64,000 nt of DNA from Flagellimonas sp947499585 (GCF_044596045.1 NZ_CP138995.1:3224001-3288000), one strand, 5' to 3'. Positions 22,100-31,680 are shown, numbered from the stretch's first letter. Notes: a model not told the origin generated them from the sequence alone. Numbers and translations are program-made.

Positions 22100-22599
22100 C
22101 AAAAATTGAAGAAATAATTGAAAAGTTTGATTTAAGTCCACACCCAGAAGGGGGGTACTTTAAAGAGACTTATAGAAGTAGCGGAGAGATAGACAAGAAC
22201 TCTTTACCTCAGAGTTACCAAGGCAATCGTAACTATGCCACTTGCATTTATTTTTTATTGACGTCTGATACTTTCTCTGCTTTTCATAAAATAAAGCAAG
22301 ACGAAATTTGGCATTTTTACGCTGGGGCGCCCATCAAACTATATATTATTTCAGAAGAGGGCGTGTATTCTGAGCAAATTATTGGAACCAATTTTTCTGA
22401 AGGCCAGATTCCACAATTTGTGGTTCCAGGGAATCACTGGTTCGCTGCTAAAACTATTACTACCAATGATTATTCATTTGCAGGGTGTTCCGTTTCTCCT
22501 GGTTTCGATTTCAAAGACTTTGAATTACCCGGCAGGAAAGAGCTAATTGCAAAATTTCCTGAACACAAAGAAATTATCACTGGGCTAACACATTCCTAA
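22096..22599 (+). CDS. cupin-fold protein, DUF985 family
   Basis: The 167-residue cupin starts IEEIIEKFDLSPHPEGGYFKETYRS and contains TCIYFLLTSDTFSAFHKIKQDEIWHFYAGAP and the second half WFAAKTITTNDYSFAGCSVSPGFDF. These are hallmarks of the DUF985 cupins, some of which bind metal and act on sugar nucleotides. The ATG overlaps the HAD gene stop (ATGA), so the two are coupled. Confidence 0.9.
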   Translation: MTKIEEIIEKFDLSPHPEGGYFKETYRSSGEIDKNSLPQSYQGNRNYATCIYFLLTSDTFSAFHKIKQDEIWHFYAGAPIKLYIISEEGVYSEQIIGTNFSEGQIPQFVVPGNHWFAAKTITTNDYSFAGCSVSPGFDFKDFELPGRKELIAKFPEHKEIITGLTHS

Positions 22600-22717
22600 A
22601 CCCAAATGGAGTTACTAAAAAACTGCATATCAAATCAAGTTACTATTGATAAAACTTCTTTGGATGCGGTCTTCATAAATATTAGTATAACCCAGCTGTA
22701 AAGTCTTCTTGAAATTT

Positions 22718-24070
22718 CTAGGTCTTTTGTTTCTTTTTGCGTGCTGCAGGAAACAAGACGTTGTTTAAAATGAGTCGATACCCTGGAGAGGTTGGATGCA
22801 GTTCCAATTCCGTCTTTGGGTCTCCTACACGATGTTGATAATCTTCCGGGTCATGGCCGCCATAAAAAGTAAAAAAGCCCTTCCCTTTTATTCCATGAAG
22901 ATAACGTGCTTCTCCATTTATTTTGTTTTCTCCCAGAACCATTACTGCTGGTTTTACCTTATCTCTTGTAAATGATGTTGTCTGTCCCATAAAACCTTTT
23001 ACCAAAGCCGTATGATTCTGTGTTAGCATTGTTGGAACCGGGTCCCACTTTGCAGAGAATTCCATCAGGGAAAAATAGTCTGACTCCTTAGGAACATTTC
23101 TTCTTTTATTTGTCATATCAATAGAAGAAAACTCGTACCGTAACGGATTGCGTTCAAGAATAAAATTAGTAAAGGCGAAAGTGTTTCCGTAATCCAGCTT
23201 GCCCTGGTAATTTGCATCTGATGGGTCACCATCAAACATGGGCTCGCATATATCAACGTTTTCTGCAGCTAAAGCGATGTCAAAACTGTCTGTGGCCGAA
23301 CACATGGCGAACATAAAGCCCCCTCCAATAACGTAGTTCCTAATTTTTAAAGCCACAGCCCTCTTCTCTTCAGAAACTTTGGAAAAGCCCAACTTTTGTG
23401 CTAAAGCTTCAGCTTCTGCCTTGCCTTCAATATACCAAGGTGCTGCCCGGTAGGCACCATAAAACTTACCATACTGTCCCGTAAAATCTTCGTGGTGTAA
23501 ATGCAACCAATCATATAAAACCAATTTATCACTGAGTACTTCCTCATCATAAATGGTAACATAAGGAATTTCAGCATAGGTAAGTACCATAGTAACAGCA
23601 TCATCCCATGGTAAATTTCCCTTGGGTGAATAAACCGCAATCTTTGGAGCCTTCTCCAGAATAACAGCATCCTGATTTTGAGAAGGGCTGCTAATTTCAT
23701 CTAAAATAGATTCTGCTTGAGCATCCGAAAGCACTTCAAAAGACACTCCTCTAATTTGGCATTCTTTCCTAATAACTTCTCCATCGGGCAGTAAGAAAGA
23801 ACCTCCTCGGTAATTCAACAACCATTGGACTTTTTGTTGTTTGGTGAGTACCCAATATGTAATACCGTACGCTTTTAAATGATTTTCCTGACTCTCGGAA
23901 TCCATAGGAATAAGAATTGCAGAGCCAAAAGATTGAAAATAGAATAAAATAAAAAATATAAATACAAAACCTCTCGACTGCCCCTTCGACAAGCTCAGAG
24001 TCACTGGACAGGGTAATAAAAGAGAGATAGTTTTAAAAAGGTACGTCGTTATCATCTGGATCATCATCAC
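22718..24070 (-). CDS. exported protein often labelled 'asparagine synthetase B'
   Basis: The protein begins its conserved part at AILIPMDSESQENHLKAYGITYW and continues with GGSFLLPD, LHHEDFTGQYGKF, GGGFMFAMCSATDSFDIALA and HGIKGKGFFTFYGGHDPEDYQH. This family is common in flavobacteria and is frequently annotated as asparagine synthetase B, yet it has neither the glutaminase Cys start nor the synthetase PP-motif, so the label looks wrong. A hydrophobic segment before AILIPMD is a signal peptide. The N-terminal part (about residues 1-33) is encoded by a REP-like sequence and by overlap with dnaB, so the natural start is uncertain; M1 or M6 of this frame are the nearest ATGs. Confidence 0.8.
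   Translation of the reverse strand: MMMIQMITTYLFKTISLLLPCPVTLSLSKGQSRGFVFIFFILFYFQSFGSAILIPMDSESQENHLKAYGITYWVLTKQQKVQWLLNYRGGSFLLPDGEVIRKECQIRGVSFEVLSDAQAESILDEISSPSQNQDAVILEKAPKIAVYSPKGNLPWDDAVTMVLTYAEIPYVTIYDEEVLSDKLVLYDWLHLHHEDFTGQYGKFYGAYRAAPWYIEGKAEAEALAQKLGFSKVSEEKRAVALKIRNYVIGGGFMFAMCSATDSFDIALAAENVDICEPMFDGDPSDANYQGKLDYGNTFAFTNFILERNPLRYEFSSIDMTNKRRNVPKESDYFSLMEFSAKWDPVPTMLTQNHTALVKGFMGQTTSFTRDKVKPAVMVLGENKINGEARYLHGIKGKGFFTFYGGHDPEDYQHRVGDPKTELELHPTSPGYRLILNNVLFPAARKKKQKT
23970..24015. repeat. REP-like element (CTTCGACAAGCTCAG core)
   Basis: The segment contains CTTCGACAAGCTCAGAGTCA, a core known from short palindromic repeats dispersed in many bacterial genomes. It lies between dnaB and the next gene and is translated in frame as part of the extended N-terminus (LSLSKGQS). 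Only one copy was seen in this window. Confidence 0.6.
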
Positions 24071-25580
24071 TGTTCATTGCACTACCAAAAGCCTCGTTCG
24101 CACTTGGCAGATTTGGTGTAGCAAAGGGATTTTCTTCATCCGCATTCATCTTCGATTGAAATTCGAATGGGGAATCAAAGTCATCCAAGTTATCAAATTT
24201 ACCCAGTGCACCCACAAACTTTAACCTAATATTATCCAATCCCCCATTACGGTGCTTTGCCACAATAAATTCCGCTTGACCCTGTGTTGGGGTACGTTCC
24301 TCATCATCCCATTCATCAATTTTGTAGTATTCTGGGCGATAAATAAATGATACAATATCCGCATCTTGTTCAATAGCACCAGATTCCCTTAAATCTGAAA
24401 GAATAGGTCGTTTACTACCGCCTCTGGTCTCTACGGCCCTTGATAACTGGGAAAGTGCTATAACAGGAACACTTAGTTCCTTGGCCAATGCCTTTAGGTT
24501 TCTAGAAATAGTGGAAATCTCTTGTTCACGGTTACCTCCTTTTTGACTTCCACCAGCGGTCATCAACTGCAAATAATCAATTACAATAAGTTTTATACCA
24601 TGCTGGGATGCCAATCTTCTTGCTTTTGCACGTAAATCAAAAATGGATAGTGAAGGTGTATCATCAATAAACAAAGGAGCTTTTTCCAATGCTTTTACCT
24701 TTACATTCAATTGCTCCCATTCATGCTTTTCTAATCTCCCCGTTCTTAATTTTTCTGATGAAAGGCCTGTTTCTGAAGAAATCAATCTTGTTATCAATTG
24801 TACGGATGACATTTCCAAAGAGAAGAAAGCCACCGGTATTTCTGAATTCACGGCTATATTTCTCGCCATAGAAAGCGTAAGTGCCGTTTTACCCATACCA
24901 GGCCTAGCGGCAACAATAATTAAATCACTAGGCTGCCAGCCAGATGTTAATTTGTCAACTTTATCAAAACCAGAAGGAATTCCACTTAAGCCTTCTTTGT
25001 TTGAAATCTCTTCAATCTTCTTTTTGGCCTGGATAACCAAATTTTGAGCGGTCTCTGCTGAACGCTTTAGATTACCTTGGGTGACTTCATATAATTTTGC
25101 CTCCGCATTGTCCAAAAGGTCAAAAACGTCTTTGGAATCACTATATGAATCCTCAATGATTTCGTTGGAGATTTTTATTAAGCTCCTTTGAATATATTTT
25201 TGAAGGATAATCCTTGCGTGAAACTCAATATGGGCAGAAGAAGCCACTTTCTGCGTTAGTTTTATCAGGTAAAAGTCACCTCCAACAAGTTCTAATCGTC
25301 CATCCTTCTTCAATTGAGAAGAAACGGTTAATAAATCCACTGGTTCGGAAGATTCGAACAATTTGAAGATCGATTCGTAGATATAACGATGAGCATCCTT
25401 ATAAAAAGCATCAGGATGTAGGATATCTATTACTTCGTCCACGCCCTTTTTGTCAATCATCATCGCTCCAAGGACAACCTCCTCTAAATCAACTGCTTGA
25501 GGAGGTATTTTACCTCTCTCTAAGCTAATGAGAGTTGACTTATCAACTTTATGACCAATAATTGGGCTAGGCTTGTCCAT
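24033..25580 (-). CDS. dnaB: replicative DNA helicase
   Basis: DnaB unwinds DNA at the replication fork as a hexamer. The 515 residues comprise the N-terminal primase-interacting domain (about 20-125, PQAVDLEEVVLGAMMID), a linker, and the RecA-like ATPase with Walker A ARPGMGKTAL, Walker B VIDYLQLM and the DnaB motif ALSQLSRAVETRG..SDLRESGAIEQDAD. No intein is present. The acidic C-terminal tail is typical of flavobacteria. The next gene begins inside its last 38 bp. Confidence 0.96.
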   Translation of the reverse strand: MDKPSPIIGHKVDKSTLISLERGKIPPQAVDLEEVVLGAMMIDKKGVDEVIDILHPDAFYKDAHRYIYESIFKLFESSEPVDLLTVSSQLKKDGRLELVGGDFYLIKLTQKVASSAHIEFHARIILQKYIQRSLIKISNEIIEDSYSDSKDVFDLLDNAEAKLYEVTQGNLKRSAETAQNLVIQAKKKIEEISNKEGLSGIPSGFDKVDKLTSGWQPSDLIIVAARPGMGKTALTLSMARNIAVNSEIPVAFFSLEMSSVQLITRLISSETGLSSEKLRTGRLEKHEWEQLNVKVKALEKAPLFIDDTPSLSIFDLRAKARRLASQHGIKLIVIDYLQLMTAGGSQKGGNREQEISTISRNLKALAKELSVPVIALSQLSRAVETRGGSKRPILSDLRESGAIEQDADIVSFIYRPEYYKIDEWDDEERTPTQGQAEFIVAKHRNGGLDNIRLKFVGALGKFDNLDDFDSPFEFQSKMNADEENPFATPNLPSANEAFGSAMNSDDDPDDNDVPF

Positions 25581-25747
25581 AGGTGCGAAAGTAGGTAATT
25601 AACCTTTAGTTAACTTTAAATTGACCAACTGCGATGTTCACAGGTGTTCAACAAAATTAATGTTGATAACTAAGAAAATCTGTTAATAACATGAAAATGT
25701 TTGAAGAAAAAAATTAACAAAAAGAAGTAAGAGCTAGTAAACAGTGA

Positions 25748-26701
25748 TTACCCGTCAAAAACACCCATCTCAGCGTATTTTTCCATTCGGGTTTTTACCA
25801 AATCTTTTGGTGATAACTTTTGAAGTTCCTCAAAATGTGCTGAAATTTTATTCTTTACCGTCTCGAAAGTTTTTTCTCTATTGGTATGCGCACCGCCCAA
25901 TGGTTCACGTACAATCTCATCAACAAGCTTCTGCTTTTTCATATCTGTTGCAGTAAGTTTCAATGCATCAGCTGCTTGTTCTTTATATTCCCAGCTTCTC
26001 CAAAGTATAGAAGAACAAGATTCTGGTGAAATTACAGAGTACCATGTGTTTTCTAGCATCAACACCTTGTCACCTACTCCAATTCCCAATGCACCTCCTG
26101 AAGCTCCTTCACCAATAATTACAACTATGATAGGTACTTTAAGGCGTGTCATTTCCAAAATATTACGAGCAATAGCTTCCCCTTGCCCTCTTTCTTCAGC
26201 TTCAATTCCTGGATAGGCTCCCGGAGTATCAATAAGGCAAACTACTGGAATGCCAAACTTCTCCGCTGACTTCATCAAGCGTAAAGCTTTTCTATAGCCT
26301 TCTGGGTTGGCCATTCCAAAATTTCTGTATTGACGGGTTTTGGTATTGTATCCTTTTTGTTGACCAACGAACATATAACTCTGATCTCCGATCTTACCCA
26401 AACCACCAATCATGGCTTTATCATCCTTTACATTTCTATCACCATGAAGTTCCAGAAACGTATCGCCACAGATAGCATTAATATAGTCCATGGTATACGG
26501 CCTATTTGGATGCCTGGACAACTGTACTCGTTGCCATGCGGTCAAATTTTTATAGATGTCCTTTCGAGTCTCACCTAACTTCTTTTCAATTTGCTGACAG
26601 GTTTCAGTAACATCAACGTCACTTTCTTCTCCAATAATCATACATTTTTGAAGTTGGTCTTCAAGTTCTTTAATGGGAAGTTCAAAATCTAAATACTCCA
26701 T
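25748..26701 (-). CDS. accA: acetyl-CoA carboxylase carboxyltransferase subunit alpha
   Basis: The alpha subunit of carboxyltransferase transfers the carboxyl group from biotin to acetyl-CoA in fatty-acid synthesis. The 317 residues are of normal length and include the N-terminal coiled coil, RQYRNFGMANPEGYRKALRLM, IDTPGAYPGIEAEERGQGEAIA (crotonase-fold oxyanion region) and GEGASGGALGIGVGD. The gene is monocistronic; a TATATTTG element lies at 26735-26742 on the minus strand but without a well-placed TTG. Confidence 0.95.
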   Translation of the reverse strand: MEYLDFELPIKELEDQLQKCMIIGEESDVDVTETCQQIEKKLGETRKDIYKNLTAWQRVQLSRHPNRPYTMDYINAICGDTFLELHGDRNVKDDKAMIGGLGKIGDQSYMFVGQQKGYNTKTRQYRNFGMANPEGYRKALRLMKSAEKFGIPVVCLIDTPGAYPGIEAEERGQGEAIARNILEMTRLKVPIIVVIIGEGASGGALGIGVGDKVLMLENTWYSVISPESCSSILWRSWEYKEQAADALKLTATDMKKQKLVDEIVREPLGGAHTNREKTFETVKNKISAHFEELQKLSPKDLVKTRMEKYAEMGVFDG

Positions 26702-26809
26702 GGAAAGTTGGTTTCAGAAAAAATATAATGGGGACAAATATAAAACTTTAAAGGACACTCTTTAGCACTCGATTTACTAATTATCAAGTGAAGAAAAGAT
26801 GTTTTGTTA

Positions 26810-27892
26810 TCATCGTTTGGCCTGTATAAGTATGTAAACTGCAAAAACACCAAAGATTAGGTTGGGAATTACAACTGCTAATAAGGGTGAAAAACCAGAT
26901 TGCTCAGCTAGCGTTCCAAAAACTTTATCAAAAAAGATGTAGATAAAGGCCACTCCAATACCAAACGCTAAATTTAAGCCCATTCCACCTCTTCTTTTTA
27001 CAGAAGAAACCGCAACAGCAATGATTGTAAGGACAAAAGCTGTAATAGGCAATGCCCATCTTTTGTACTTAACCAAAACATATGCATTGATATTCGAAGC
27101 TCCTTTTTGTTTTTGGTCTTCTATAAATTTGTTCAGTTCAAACAAATTCTTGGTCTCAGCAACATAGGATACCGGGGTTAGATCTTCTATTTTAAAGGTA
27201 AAGAGGGTGTCTAGCCTTCTTTTAGTTTCCATAATCTCAACATCATTACGAAGTTTTCTTTTCACATAATTGGTCAGTCTGTAGATACTATCTTTCTCTA
27301 TCCATCTGATGTTCGTAGCAGAAATCTTATAATCCAATTTTTTGATTGAATCAAAATGTTCGTAAGTAAAATTGTATCCAATCTTTCTATTTGGATCAAA
27401 ACTGCTTACATAGATATAATCATCCTCATTTAGCTGATTAAAAATATTACTGGTGACCCTATCCTGTCGTCCTTTTTTAAAGTATTTATACTCAAATTCA
27501 TTGTATCCTATACTAGCATGCGGAACAATAAACATACCCATCATAAAAATTAGGATTGCCACCAAAGTAGCACCTATAAAATAAGGTCTTAAAAAACGAC
27601 CATAAGAAACACCAGAACTCAGAATAGCAACTATTTCTGTGTTACTTGCCAATTTAGAGGTAAAAAATATAATGGATAAGAAGAGGAAAATAGGGAGTAG
27701 CAAATTACCAATAACCAAAGTGAAGTTCCCATAAAACACAATGACTTCACTTAAAGGCGCTTCGTTGTCTATAATTTTACCCACCTTTTCCGCCAAGTTG
27801 GCCATTATACCAATGGGAACAAAGAGCAAAAGCATTCCTAGGAAGGTAACCAAATAGCGTTTTAAAATATATCTATCAAGTATGGTAAGCAT
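26810..27892 (-). CDS. LptF/LptG-family permease
   Basis: The 360-residue protein has six transmembrane helices (three at each end) around a periplasmic beta-jellyroll domain (about residues 135-265). It starts LTILDRYILKRYLVTFLGML, a hallmark of the family. LptF/G proteins extract lipopolysaccharide from the inner membrane with the ATPase LptB and pass it to LptC and LptA. F and G cannot be separated here. The start overlaps the tgt stop codon by 1 bp. Confidence 0.9.
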   Translation of the reverse strand: MLTILDRYILKRYLVTFLGMLLLFVPIGIMANLAEKVGKIIDNEAPLSEVIVFYGNFTLVIGNLLLPIFLFLSIIFFTSKLASNTEIVAILSSGVSYGRFLRPYFIGATLVAILIFMMGMFIVPHASIGYNEFEYKYFKKGRQDRVTSNIFNQLNEDDYIYVSSFDPNRKIGYNFTYEHFDSIKKLDYKISATNIRWIEKDSIYRLTNYVKRKLRNDVEIMETKRRLDTLFTFKIEDLTPVSYVAETKNLFELNKFIEDQKQKGASNINAYVLVKYKRWALPITAFVLTIIAVAVSSVKRRGGMGLNLAFGIGVAFIYIFFDKVFGTLAEQSGFSPLLAVVIPNLIFGVFAVYILIQAKR

Positions 27893-29022
27893 TAGAGTCT
27901 TTTATCCATTTGTTGTACCATTCTGGTTTTCCACTCAAGAAAATCCCCTGCTAAAATACGCTCTCTTGCCGTACGCACCAACCAAAGGTAAAAACCAAGG
28001 TTATGTATTGTTGCAATTTGCTTGCCTAAATATTCATTAGCGGCAAACAAATGTCTTAAATATGCTTTGGAATATTCTGTATCCACAAAAGTGATTCCCA
28101 TATCATCAATAGGGGAAAAATCTGCTTCCCACTTCTTATTTTTAATGTTGATCGTTCCATGTGCCGTAAACAACATTCCATTACGTGCATTACGAGTAGG
28201 CATTACACAATCAAACATATCAACACCCAAAGCAATATTTTCTAGAATATTTATTGGTGTACCTACACCCATTAAATATCTTGGTTTATCCTCAGGAAGA
28301 ATATCGCAGACAATTTCCGCCATCTCATACATTTCTTCTGCTGGCTCTCCTACGGAAAGTCCTCCTATGGCGTTTCCTTCTGCACCTACAGAAGCAATGT
28401 ATTCTGCGGATTGCTTTCTTAAATCTTTATAGGTTGAACCTTGAACAATAGGGAAAAAGCTTTGGGAATACCCATATTTATATGGAAGCTTTTCCAAATG
28501 CGAAATACATCTATCCAACCATCTATGGGTCATATGCATAGAGCGTTTTGCATAATTGTAATCACAAGGATACGGTGTACACTCATCAAAAGCCATGATA
28601 ATGTCCGCGCCAATGACTCGCTGTATTTCCATTACATTTTCTGGAGTGAAAAAATGGTTCGATCCGTCAATATGAGATTTAAAGTTTACTCCTTCTTCAT
28701 TAATCTTTCTATTAGCAGAAAGGGAATACACCTGGTATCCGCCACTATCAGTCAAAATATTTCTATCCCAACCCATAAACTTATGCAGTCCACCGGCTTG
28801 TTCTAAAATTTCAGTTCCTGGACGCAAGTATAAATGGTAGGTGTTACCAAGTATAATGTCTGGGTTTATTTCATCCTTTAACTCGCGTTGATGTACGCCT
28901 TTTACAGAAGCTACCGTTCCCACGGGCATAAATATAGGTGTCTGTATAATGCCGTGGTCAGTGGACAATTCGCCAGCCCTTGCTTTACTAAGATTATCCT
29001 TTTTCTCTAGAGTAAACTTCAA
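27892..29022 (-). CDS. tgt: tRNA-guanine transglycosylase lacking the zinc cysteines
   Basis: The enzyme exchanges guanine 34 of GUN-anticodon tRNAs for a queuosine precursor. The 376 residues form a TIM barrel with DSGGYQVYSL, FDECTPYPCDYNYAKRS, GGLSVGE and the nucleophile segment FDCVMPTRNARNGM. The usual zinc site CxCxxC plus His is changed: at the aligned positions there are G309, T311 and D314, while the histidine is kept (H340, TIHNL). The barrel residues for catalysis are intact, so the enzyme is probably active. It is upstream of, and coupled to, the LptF/G gene. Confidence 0.93.
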   Translation of the reverse strand: MKFTLEKKDNLSKARAGELSTDHGIIQTPIFMPVGTVASVKGVHQRELKDEINPDIILGNTYHLYLRPGTEILEQAGGLHKFMGWDRNILTDSGGYQVYSLSANRKINEEGVNFKSHIDGSNHFFTPENVMEIQRVIGADIIMAFDECTPYPCDYNYAKRSMHMTHRWLDRCISHLEKLPYKYGYSQSFFPIVQGSTYKDLRKQSAEYIASVGAEGNAIGGLSVGEPAEEMYEMAEIVCDILPEDKPRYLMGVGTPINILENIALGVDMFDCVMPTRNARNGMLFTAHGTINIKNKKWEADFSPIDDMGITFVDTEYSKAYLRHLFAANEYLGKQIATIHNLGFYLWLVRTARERILAGDFLEWKTRMVQQMDKRL

Positions 29023-29128
29023 TTATTGCTTTTAAAAGGGCAAATATAGCCAACTCATTTCCACAAAGCCTTAACAAAAAAATAAAGTTTGTTTACGCAA
29101 AGCGTTTCGTAAAATAATCCACAGTCGC

Positions 29129-29159
29129 TTGTTTAACAAAGTGAATGCGGTTACTTTTG
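29129..29159 (+). promoter_or_regulatory. promoter of the split transketolase genes
   Basis: TTG (29129-29131), 20 bases, then TACTTTTG (29152-29159) match the Bacteroidota consensus. The start codon of the first half follows at 29179. Confidence 0.7.
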
Positions 29160-29178
29160 ACACAATAAAATTAACACA

Positions 29179-30024
29179 ATGCCAAGCACTCAAGAATTAC
29201 AGAATTTAGTGACCCAGGTCCGAAGAGACATTTTAAGAATGGTCCACAAAGTAAACTCAGGGCATCCTGGAGGTTCTTTAGGTTGTACCGAATTTTTTGT
29301 TGCACTATATAACGAAATCATGGAGTTAAAAGATGGTTTTGATATGGATGGAAATGGAGAAGATCTTTTCTTCCTTTCAAACGGTCATATCTCACCCGTA
29401 TTTTATAGTGTCTTGGCCAGAAAAGGATATTTCCCCATTGAAGAATTGAACACCTTTAGATTGATAAATTCTCGTTTGCAAGGTCATCCCACAACACATG
29501 AAGGGCTTCCAGGAATTCGCATTGCATCTGGTTCCTTGGGTCAAGGCATGTCAGTAGCTATTGGGGCTGCTTTAGCTAAAAAGTTGAATGGAGACAATCA
29601 TTTGATTTATAGTTTACATGGCGATGGAGAATTGCAGGAAGGACAAAATTGGGAAGCCATTATGTATGCTGCCGGAAACAAGGTAGATAATTATATTGCT
29701 ACCATTGATTTAAATGGACAACAAATAGATGGATCTACAGATGATGTATTGCCACTAGGTGATGTTGCTGAGAAATTTAGAGTTTTTGGATGGGATGTTT
29801 TGGAAATTGAAAATGGTAATGATCTAAAACAAGTCATAGCTGGTTTAAATGAAGCAAAAAGCAGAACTGGAAAAGGAAAACCTGTTTGTGTAGTAATGAC
29901 TACAATGATGGGTAATGGCGTTGATTTTATGATGCATACCCATGCTTGGCACGGTAAGGCCCCAAGTGATGAACAATTAGAAACAGCATTGGCGCAAAAC
30001 CCAGAAACTTTAGGTGATTATTAA
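29179..30024 (+). CDS. transketolase, N-terminal subunit
   Basis: The 281-residue protein equals the thiamine-diphosphate pyrimidine-facing half of transketolase. It carries HPGGSLGCTEFF, SNGHISPVFY, GSLGQGMSVAIG and the diphosphate and metal-binding GDGELQEGQNWEA..IDLNGQQ. It works as a heteromer with the next gene product in the non-oxidative pentose phosphate pathway. The two genes are 17 bp apart. Split transketolases are common in this phylum. Confidence 0.93.
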   Translation: MPSTQELQNLVTQVRRDILRMVHKVNSGHPGGSLGCTEFFVALYNEIMELKDGFDMDGNGEDLFFLSNGHISPVFYSVLARKGYFPIEELNTFRLINSRLQGHPTTHEGLPGIRIASGSLGQGMSVAIGAALAKKLNGDNHLIYSLHGDGELQEGQNWEAIMYAAGNKVDNYIATIDLNGQQIDGSTDDVLPLGDVAEKFRVFGWDVLEIENGNDLKQVIAGLNEAKSRTGKGKPVCVVMTTMMGNGVDFMMHTHAWHGKAPSDEQLETALAQNPETLGDY

Positions 30025-30041
30025 TTCTTAAGACAACAAAC

Positions 30042-30995
30042 ATGACAAAATATATAGATCAAGGAAAAAATGATACTCGAAGTGGATATGGTGCTGGAAT
30101 GACAGAACTGGGAAGAGCAAACCCAAATGTTGTTGCGCTTTGTGCCGATTTGGTGGGTTCTCTTAAAATACAAACCTTCATTGATGAAAATCCAGAGCGT
30201 TTCTTTCAGATAGGAATTGCCGAGGCCAACATGATGGGGATTGCTGCTGGTTTGACCATAGGTGGAAAAATTCCATTTACTGGAACATTTGCCAATTTTT
30301 CAACAGGTAGGGTTTATGACCAAATTCGTCAATCAATAGCTTATTCGGGTAAAAATGTAAAAATATGTGCCTCTCATGCGGGTATTACACTTGGAGAAGA
30401 TGGTGCAACGCATCAAATTTTAGAAGATATTGGTTTAATGAAAATGCTTCCGGGCATGACCGTTATTAATCCTTGCGATTTTAACCAGACCAAAGCCGCA
30501 ACTTTAGCCATAGCAGAACATCAAGGACCAGTTTACCTGCGTTTTGGAAGACCCAAGGTGGCCAACTTTACCCCAGCTGATCAAAAGTTTGAGATTGGAA
30601 AAGCATTAATGCTTAATGAAGGTACAGATGTAACCATTATTGCAACGGGACATTTGGTATGGCAATCTTTAATTGCAGCAGAAAACTTGGAAAACCAAGG
30701 AGTATCTGCTGAAGTAATCAATATCCACACCATAAAACCTCTTGACAACGAAGCAATTTTGGCTTCAGTAAAAAAGACAGGTTGTGTTGTTACTGCTGAA
30801 GAGCATAATTATCTTGGTGGCCTTGGAGAAAGTGTTTCTAGAGTATTGGCTTCACATCATCCTACGCCTCAGGAGTTTGTGGCAACACAAGATACTTTTG
30901 GCGAAAGTGGAACCCCAGAACAGCTCATGGATAAGTATGGTTTGAACAATAAAGCCATTGAAGCTGCCGTTTTAAAAGTGTTGAAACGAAAATAA
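30042..30995 (+). CDS. transketolase, C-terminal subunit
   Basis: The 317-residue protein contains the pyrimidine-binding domain (DLVGSLKIQTF..IGIAEANMMGIAAGLTIGG, with the catalytic glutamate in GIAEANM) and the C-terminal domain (about 190-317). It completes the transketolase encoded by the preceding gene. The lack of a TPP diphosphate motif confirms that it is only half an enzyme. Confidence 0.93.
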   Translation: MTKYIDQGKNDTRSGYGAGMTELGRANPNVVALCADLVGSLKIQTFIDENPERFFQIGIAEANMMGIAAGLTIGGKIPFTGTFANFSTGRVYDQIRQSIAYSGKNVKICASHAGITLGEDGATHQILEDIGLMKMLPGMTVINPCDFNQTKAATLAIAEHQGPVYLRFGRPKVANFTPADQKFEIGKALMLNEGTDVTIIATGHLVWQSLIAAENLENQGVSAEVINIHTIKPLDNEAILASVKKTGCVVTAEEHNYLGGLGESVSRVLASHHPTPQEFVATQDTFGESGTPEQLMDKYGLNNKAIEAAVLKVLKRK

Positions 30996-31045
30996 TTTTT
31001 CGGTATCATCTTTGATATTCTTCAATTTATTAAAACGAAACACTT

Positions 31046-31657
31046 ATGAAAAAAACACTTCTAATTGCAGTGTTGACCCTTATGGGGTCTGCTGTATTTG
31101 CACAAAGCGGCTCAGGATTTGGTATTAAAGCAGGGCTTAGTTACAACAAGAACGGAGATCTAATTGGGTCCGTTGGTGATGCCGGACAAAATATTTCAGA
31201 AGGCGCCGAAGGTAAAGCAGGTTACCATGTAGGCTTTTGGGGCAAATTGGATTTCCCAAAGATTTACCTTAGACCAGAACTGGTTTATTCTAAAACCAAA
31301 AGCTCCTATGATGTGAACGGCGATTCCAATGACTATGATATTTCAAAATTGGATTTTCCTGTTCTTTTAGGGTATAAACTAATAGGCCCCTTGCATATTT
31401 TTGCTGGTCCGGCTTTTCAATATACTCTAAAGAACGATCTAGGGGATATAGAGGTAGAAGATGTTGAAAATGATTTTACCGTAGGTCTTAATGCAGGTGT
31501 TGGTGTCAATCTTGGTAAAATTGGTGTGGATGTCCGCTACGAACGTGGATTCTCAGAAAATGAAGCAAGAATTATCTCCAATAATATTGCCGATATTGAT
31601 GGTCGTGTGGATTCAAGACCATCACAGATAATCTTTGCCTTATCAGTTAAATTATAA
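31046..31657 (+). CDS. outer-membrane beta-barrel protein (PorT-like)
   Basis: The 203-residue protein has a signal peptide (residues 1-19, ending VFAQ) and a small eight-strand-type barrel. GFGIKAGLSYN opens it and IIFALSVKL, with a terminal hydrophobic residue, ends it. GYHVGFWGKLDFPKIYLRPELVYSKTK is the region conserved in the PorT-like barrel domain. No specific function can be given. A strong terminator follows. Confidence 0.87.
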   Translation: MKKTLLIAVLTLMGSAVFAQSGSGFGIKAGLSYNKNGDLIGSVGDAGQNISEGAEGKAGYHVGFWGKLDFPKIYLRPELVYSKTKSSYDVNGDSNDYDISKLDFPVLLGYKLIGPLHIFAGPAFQYTLKNDLGDIEVEDVENDFTVGLNAGVGVNLGKIGVDVRYERGFSENEARIISNNIADIDGRVDSRPSQIIFALSVKL

Positions 31658-31680
31658 GAAAATAGATTTATAAATAAAAA

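Noticed and set aside
22606..22701. 31-codon frame after the cupin gene
   Set aside because: It is short, has no recognisable features and could be chance; no supporting signal.
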